Shown: positions 60,192 through 64,000 of the stretch, in pieces
Layout: each line of letters begins with the position of its first letter
Position numbering within the stretch: the first letter of the stretch is position 1
Source: Lentisalinibacter orientalis
GTDB lineage: Bacteria; Pseudomonadota; Gammaproteobacteria; Steroidobacterales; Woeseiaceae
DNA: 64,000 nt
Direction: 5' to 3'
Assembly (NCBI RefSeq): GCF_040706535.1
Contig: NZ_JAPDRJ010000002.1
Span: 279,161 to 343,160, forward strand
Made by a program: the position numbers and the translations under genes
Notes under the pieces: generated by a model
The model's database searches: none
Told to the model about the DNA's origin: nothing
The model's input: the letters and a program-made list of their open reading frames with translations, nothing else

Positions 60192-60214
60192 CGGCAGGCC
60201 GCTTCAGCCTGCCG
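60192..60214. terminator. perfect 8-bp hairpin at the molybdopterin oxidoreductase stop
   Basis: CGGCAGGC-N7-GCCTGCCG spans the TGA (60204-60206, minus strand) of the gene. There is no T run beyond it, so termination is possible but not proven. Confidence 0.4.
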
Positions 60215-62378
60215 CGCGCACGCGGACGGGCAGCGCGCTCATGCGCGGCAGGCCGCTCCACGTGTCGTAATCGGTCTCGTCGTCGACCAGCGCGCTGGTG
60301 CTGGTGCCGCGGAATCGATCGGTGGCCGTGGTGTTCGGGAACCCGTGGGCGACGGAGATCACGCCGGGCCGCACGTCGTCGGCCAGCTCCACCACGGCGG
60401 GGGCGCTGCCGTTGCCGCTGGCAATCTCGATGCGGTCGCCGGCCGCCAGCCCGAGCGCCGCCGCATCCTGCGGATTCATGTAGGCCGGGTTGTACGGCAC
60501 CTTCTTCGCCAGCGCCTCCACCCGGTGCCCCACCGAGTTGTAGACGTGGTGCTGGCGCCTGCTCACCAGCAGCAGCGGCAGGCCGTCGCCGCCCGGCCTC
60601 GCCTCGTCCGCCGCGCCCTGACGGCCATCCTCATCCGCGCCGCCTGCAGCGGCGAGACCGGCCAGCTCCGACATCATGCCCTCGTTGCCCACCTCCAGCC
60701 GGTACGGCCAGTCCGGGTCCCGCGGTTCCGCCGGCGCGGAACGCTCCTCGAAGATATGGCCTTCCGGATGCTTTTTGATCTCCTCCAGCGGTACCGGGCT
60801 GCGGCTGGTGAACACTTCGATCAGCTCGTCGGTGGTCGGTGGCGACTCCATGTCCCAGGCGTAGCCGCGAAAACCCAGTGGCATGTCCATGCGCCGGGCG
60901 AGCTCGTAGAACACGCGCCAGTCCTCGATCACCTCCGCGCCCGTCGGCGGCTCGATGAGCGCGGGCTGGTACTGGGCGAACGGTTCCTGGAAGCCGATGG
61001 AAAGGCCGTAGGTCACCATGCCCTCGTTGGCGAAGGAGATGGCGGGCATCTCGTAGCCGAACATCGGGCCGATCACGTAATCCGCGAGTTCCGCCGTGGC
61101 GGACAGCTGCGGATCGATGACCACCAGCAGGTCCAGGGACTCCAGCGCCCGCCGCACCTTCTCCCGGTTCGGGAACGCCGCCAGCGGATTGCCGCCGACG
61201 ACGAACAGCGCGCGCACCTGTCCGTCCCCCGGCGTGAGGATCTCGTCCGCCAGCGCGGCCGTGGAAAGGCCGGCGGCCGTATCGGCCAGCCCCCGCACCC
61301 GCAGCGATTCGCCGAAGCCGACGGCAGGCCGCGGTTTCTCCGCCCGCGCCCTGCCCGAGAACATGCGGAACAGGCAGCCCAGGTTCGGCACCCGCTCGCC
61401 CGCCTTCACCCAGCGGCCGCAGATGGTGTTCAGCGACAGCAGCAGGTACTCCATCAGCGTGCCGTGAGGCGCCATGTTCGAGCCGGTGCCGCCGGTCGCG
61501 TTGCCCTTCCTGCCGTTCGCGAACATCCGCGCCGCCGCGACGATGTCTTCCGCCGCCAGACCGGCGCGGGCGGCGACCCGTTCCGGCGTGAACGGCTCCA
61601 CCGCGGCCGCCAGTTCGTCGAACCCGTTCACCTCGCCGGCGACGAAGTCCCGGTCGTAGAGGTTCTCGGCGATGATCACCCGGATGATGGCCGCGAGGAT
61701 CTCAGGATCGTGGCCGGGCAGGCATTGCAGGTGGATGTCCGCCTTGCGTGCGCTCTCGGTGCGCCGCGGATCGATCACGATGAGCTTCAGCCCCCGCTTC
61801 TTCGCCTCGTGCAGCCGCTTCGCCGGATTGAACGGCGGGATGCCGCCCCACATCGAGACCAGCGGGTTGGCGCCCACGAGCATGCAGACGTCGGAGTCGG
61901 CGAACGCCTCGGGGCCGGCGCCCCAGCGCCCGTGCAGCGCCATGGCGATGGGTTTGCCCGGCTGATCGATGGTGGCGTTGGTGAAGCGCATAGGGGAGCC
62001 GATGGCGTCCATGAAGGCGTGCCGGGTCATCACACCGCCCACGCAGAAGTGGCTGAACGTCCCGGTGTACATCGCCACCGAGCGGGGACCGTGCTCGGCG
62101 ACGATTGCCTGGAGTTTCGACGCAACCTCGTCCAGCGCCCGGGGCAGCGGGATCTCGCCGCGGCTGCCGTCCTCTGCCCGCTTCAGCGGATGCAGGATGC
62201 GGTCGTCGGCGTAGTGGAACTCGTGGAAGTTCCGGCCCTTGATGCAGCTGTAGCCGGCGTACACCGGGTTGTGCTTGTCGCCGATCAGCCGGACGATGCG
62301 CCCGTCCTCGAGGTGGACCTTCATCGAGCAGAAGGCGTGGCAGAAACGGCAGAGGCCGTGTCGTTCTTCGGTGGTCAT
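60204..62378 (-). CDS. molybdopterin-dependent oxidoreductase with N-terminal 4Fe-4S
   Basis: A 724-residue enzyme of the DMSO reductase/formate dehydrogenase superfamily. The Fe-S motif CRFCHAFCSMKV and YSCIKG (residues 9-46) is followed by the Mo-bisPGD domains: GANPLVSMWGG, DPRRTESARKADIHLQ, PGHDPEILAA and the C-terminal MNPQDAAALGLAAGDRIEI. No Tat signal is seen, so it is cytoplasmic. ATG 62378 follows AGGAG one nt after the esterase stop. No dedicated electron-transfer partner gene is adjacent. Its substrate is unknown. Confidence 0.88.
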   Translation of the reverse strand: MTTEERHGLCRFCHAFCSMKVHLEDGRIVRLIGDKHNPVYAGYSCIKGRNFHEFHYADDRILHPLKRAEDGSRGEIPLPRALDEVASKLQAIVAEHGPRSVAMYTGTFSHFCVGGVMTRHAFMDAIGSPMRFTNATIDQPGKPIAMALHGRWGAGPEAFADSDVCMLVGANPLVSMWGGIPPFNPAKRLHEAKKRGLKLIVIDPRRTESARKADIHLQCLPGHDPEILAAIIRVIIAENLYDRDFVAGEVNGFDELAAAVEPFTPERVAARAGLAAEDIVAAARMFANGRKGNATGGTGSNMAPHGTLMEYLLLSLNTICGRWVKAGERVPNLGCLFRMFSGRARAEKPRPAVGFGESLRVRGLADTAAGLSTAALADEILTPGDGQVRALFVVGGNPLAAFPNREKVRRALESLDLLVVIDPQLSATAELADYVIGPMFGYEMPAISFANEGMVTYGLSIGFQEPFAQYQPALIEPPTGAEVIEDWRVFYELARRMDMPLGFRGYAWDMESPPTTDELIEVFTSRSPVPLEEIKKHPEGHIFEERSAPAEPRDPDWPYRLEVGNEGMMSELAGLAAAGGADEDGRQGAADEARPGGDGLPLLLVSRRQHHVYNSVGHRVEALAKKVPYNPAYMNPQDAAALGLAAGDRIEIASGNGSAPAVVELADDVRPGVISVAHGFPNTTATDRFRGTSTSALVDDETDYDTWSGLPRMSALPVRVRAAG

Positions 62379-62379
62379 G

Positions 62380-63327
62380 TCAGTCTCCTCCCGCGGCCGC
62401 CGCGCGCACGGCTTCGCCCCACTCACGGATGGCCGGCGCCGTGAACGACAGGAAGCGGCCGAACGAGGCGAAGCCGTGGATGGTCTGCTCGTAGCAGCGA
62501 TACTCCACCGCGACGCCCGCCCGCTCCAGCGCCTCGGCATAAGCCGCCGCCTCGTCGCGCAGCGGATCCAGGCCCGCCGTCACGATCAGCGCCGGGGGCA
62601 GACCGGACAGCCCTTCGGCGAGACCGGGCGACAGCCTCACGTCGCCCGGATCCTGGCCCGGCGCGACGTACTGCGCGCCGAACCAGGCCATCAGATCCCG
62701 GGTCAGGAAGTAGCCCTCCGCATTCTCGGCCACCGAGGGGTAACGCTCAGGGTCCCGGGAGGCATCCAGGGCCGGATAGATCAACAACTGGAATACGGGC
62801 GCGGGACCGCGCCCGGCCGCCGCGCCCTGTGCCAGCGCGGCCGCGAGTCCGCCGCCGGCGCTGTCGCCGGCAACGGCAATTCGGGCGGGATCCGCGCCGA
62901 GGCCTGCAGCGTTTTCGAGCGCCCAGGCCCAGGCCGTCCAGGCATCCTCCCAGGCGGCGGGGAAAGGGTGCTCCGGACCCAGGCGGTAGTCGACCGCCAG
63001 CGTCACGGCGCCGCTGGCATTGGCGAGCGTCCGGCAGACCGCGTCGTGGGAATCGAGATCGCCGATGGCGCCGCCGCCGCCGTGGAAGTAGAGGAGCAGC
63101 GGCGCGCCGTTCGCGGCGGCGCCCTCGGGCCGATACAGCCGCGCCTCCAGCCCCGCGGCGATCTCCACCTCCCGCGTCTCCGCCACGGACTCGGCCGGGT
63201 GGGCCGATGCCGCCGTGAGCGGGTCGTGAATCTTCCTCGCCTCGGCGGCGGGCAGCGTCCAGATGGGCGGGTACTCCGCTTCCGCCATCAGGCGCAGGAG
63301 ACCGGCGGTCTCGGCGTCCGGCGTCAC
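62380..63327 (-). CDS. alpha/beta hydrolase, HSL-type esterase
   Basis: A 315-residue esterase of the hormone-sensitive lipase family. Markers: oxyanion motif YFHGGGGAIGDLDS, nucleophile GDSAGGGLAAAL, Asp in TAGLDPLRDEA and His in TIHGFASF. The GTG start (63327) overlaps the CoA-ligase stop as GTGA. It sits between a CoA ligase and a molybdenum enzyme in one operon, so it probably acts on an ester of the same substrate. Confidence 0.92.
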   Translation of the reverse strand: MTPDAETAGLLRLMAEAEYPPIWTLPAAEARKIHDPLTAASAHPAESVAETREVEIAAGLEARLYRPEGAAANGAPLLLYFHGGGGAIGDLDSHDAVCRTLANASGAVTLAVDYRLGPEHPFPAAWEDAWTAWAWALENAAGLGADPARIAVAGDSAGGGLAAALAQGAAAGRGPAPVFQLLIYPALDASRDPERYPSVAENAEGYFLTRDLMAWFGAQYVAPGQDPGDVRLSPGLAEGLSGLPPALIVTAGLDPLRDEAAAYAEALERAGVAVEYRCYEQTIHGFASFGRFLSFTAPAIREWGEAVRAAAAGGD

Positions 63328-64000
63328 GAGCCGAGCCGCTCGCGCTTCAGGCGTATGCCCGCCGCCTCGCGGTCCCAGGTGTCGTCGGTGACGCCGGCTT
63401 CGCGGAACAGCACCTTGCGGGGCTTGTTGGTCTCCGTCTTCGGTATCTCGTCGACGATGCGCACGTAGCGCGGCACCATGAAATAAGCCAGGCGCTCCAC
63501 CAGGAACTCCGTGAGCGCCACCGGATCGAGGCTCGCGCCGGCCTTCGGCACGACGACGATCAGCACCTCCTCCTCCGTGTACTCGCTCGGCACGCCGACG
63601 GCGACCACCTCGTCGACCTCGGGGTGGCGGATGACCTCGGCCTCGACCTCGAGCGACGAGATGTTCTCGCCACGGCGGCGGATGGTGTCCTTGCGCCGGT
63701 CAACGAAGAAATATTCGCCGTTCTCGTCCTGGCGAAAGACGTCGCCGGTGTGAAACCAGCCGTTGCGCCAGGCCCGGGCCGTCGCCTCCGGCATGTTGAT
63801 GTAGCCGGCGTTCATGGTCCACGGCAGGTCGGAGCGCACGATCAGCTCGCCGGGTTCGCCGCGCGGCACTTCGATGTCGTTCTCGTCCACCAGCCGGCAT
63901 TCCACGCCGGTACGGGGCCGGCCGCAGGCGTACTGGACCTCGGAGTTGACGTCACTGATGAGCGGCGTGGATACCTCGGTCATGTTGAAGCCGGTCACGT
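63324..64000 (-). CDS. AMP-binding CoA ligase, C-terminal part (cut by window edge)
   Basis: The last 224 residues of an ANL-family ligase, resembling crotonobetaine/carnitine-CoA ligase. Seen: GFNMTEVS (A5), WFHTGDVFRQDENGEYFFVDR (A7), DTIRRRGENISSLEVEAE (A8) and the catalytic Lys region TNKPRKVLF. The N-terminus lies outside the window, upstream on the minus strand. First visible gene of an operon with the esterase and the molybdenum enzyme. Confidence 0.92.
   Translation of the reverse strand, partial: VTGFNMTEVSTPLISDVNSEVQYACGRPRTGVECRLVDENDIEVPRGEPGELIVRSDLPWTMNAGYINMPEATARAWRNGWFHTGDVFRQDENGEYFFVDRRKDTIRRRGENISSLEVEAEVIRHPEVDEVVAVGVPSEYTEEEVLIVVVPKAGASLDPVALTEFLVERLAYFMVPRYVRIVDEIPKTETNKPRKVLFREAGVTDDTWDREAAGIRLKRERLGS

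Overview
The window is about 64 kb of GC-rich chromosomal DNA from a bacterium. The gene content suggests an aerobic to microaerophilic gammaproteobacterium with a flexible electron-transport chain: a cbb3 oxidase, an uptake [NiFe] hydrogenase, pyruvate:ferredoxin oxidoreductase, RND efflux and a TonB receptor. I cannot name the genus from the sequence alone. Genes are dense and often overlap by 4 nt. I see no rRNA, tRNA, CRISPR array, phage or insertion sequence.

Layout. (1) 235-9206, plus strand: a complete cbb3-type cytochrome c oxidase operon, ccoN-O-Q-P, a small membrane protein gene, ccoG-H-I-S and a DsbD/SafE-type membrane protein gene. (2) 9242-14389, minus strand: a four-gene operon in which every junction is a 4-nt overlap. 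It encodes a beta-CASP metallo-beta-lactamase RNase, an archaeal-type AMP/thymidine phosphorylase, a PRPP-synthetase paralogue and an MFS transporter. It looks like an RNA or nucleotide salvage system and is the best candidate here for an undescribed pathway. (3) 14643-23251: patatin-like lipase, Na+/Ca2+ exchanger, S-formylglutathione hydrolase, an unrecognised lower-GC gene, a zinc-type CDF exporter and a tandem GGDEF / REC-GGDEF-EAL pair. (4) 23459-29707: a flavo-iron-sulfur oxidoreductase, a 1206-residue pyruvate:ferredoxin oxidoreductase and a DHODH-like protein, translationally coupled. (5) 29817-32005: an alkaline-phosphatase-family lipoprotein and a small heat-shock protein. (6) 32183-38501, minus strand: an uptake hydrogenase operon hupSLCDGHIJ. 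Its small subunit carries all six cysteines of the oxygen-tolerant [4Fe-3S] proximal cluster.

(7) 38753-64000: an accessory catabolic region of CoA ligases, acyl-CoA dehydrogenase, SDR, a 5-alpha-reductase-like membrane protein, six NTF2/SnoaL-fold proteins (two secreted), an RND pump, a TonB receptor, MFS transporter, HxlR regulator, molybdopterin oxidoreductase and esterase. The mix points to uptake and CoA-dependent breakdown of a hydrophobic substrate (terpenoid, steroid or aromatic acid). The substrate itself is inference.

Two non-coding patterns tie region 7 together. A 21-bp element with the core AGTC-N5-A-N-GCAAG recurs in four promoter regions (five sites), each pointing at a catabolic or uptake gene, which suggests an unnamed regulon. 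REP-like palindromes at three loci lie so close to gene ends that their conserved TAG is used as the stop codon of four genes. The cbb3 oxidase and the oxygen-tolerant hydrogenase would together support H2 oxidation at low oxygen. The hyp genes needed to build the hydrogenase active site are not in this window.
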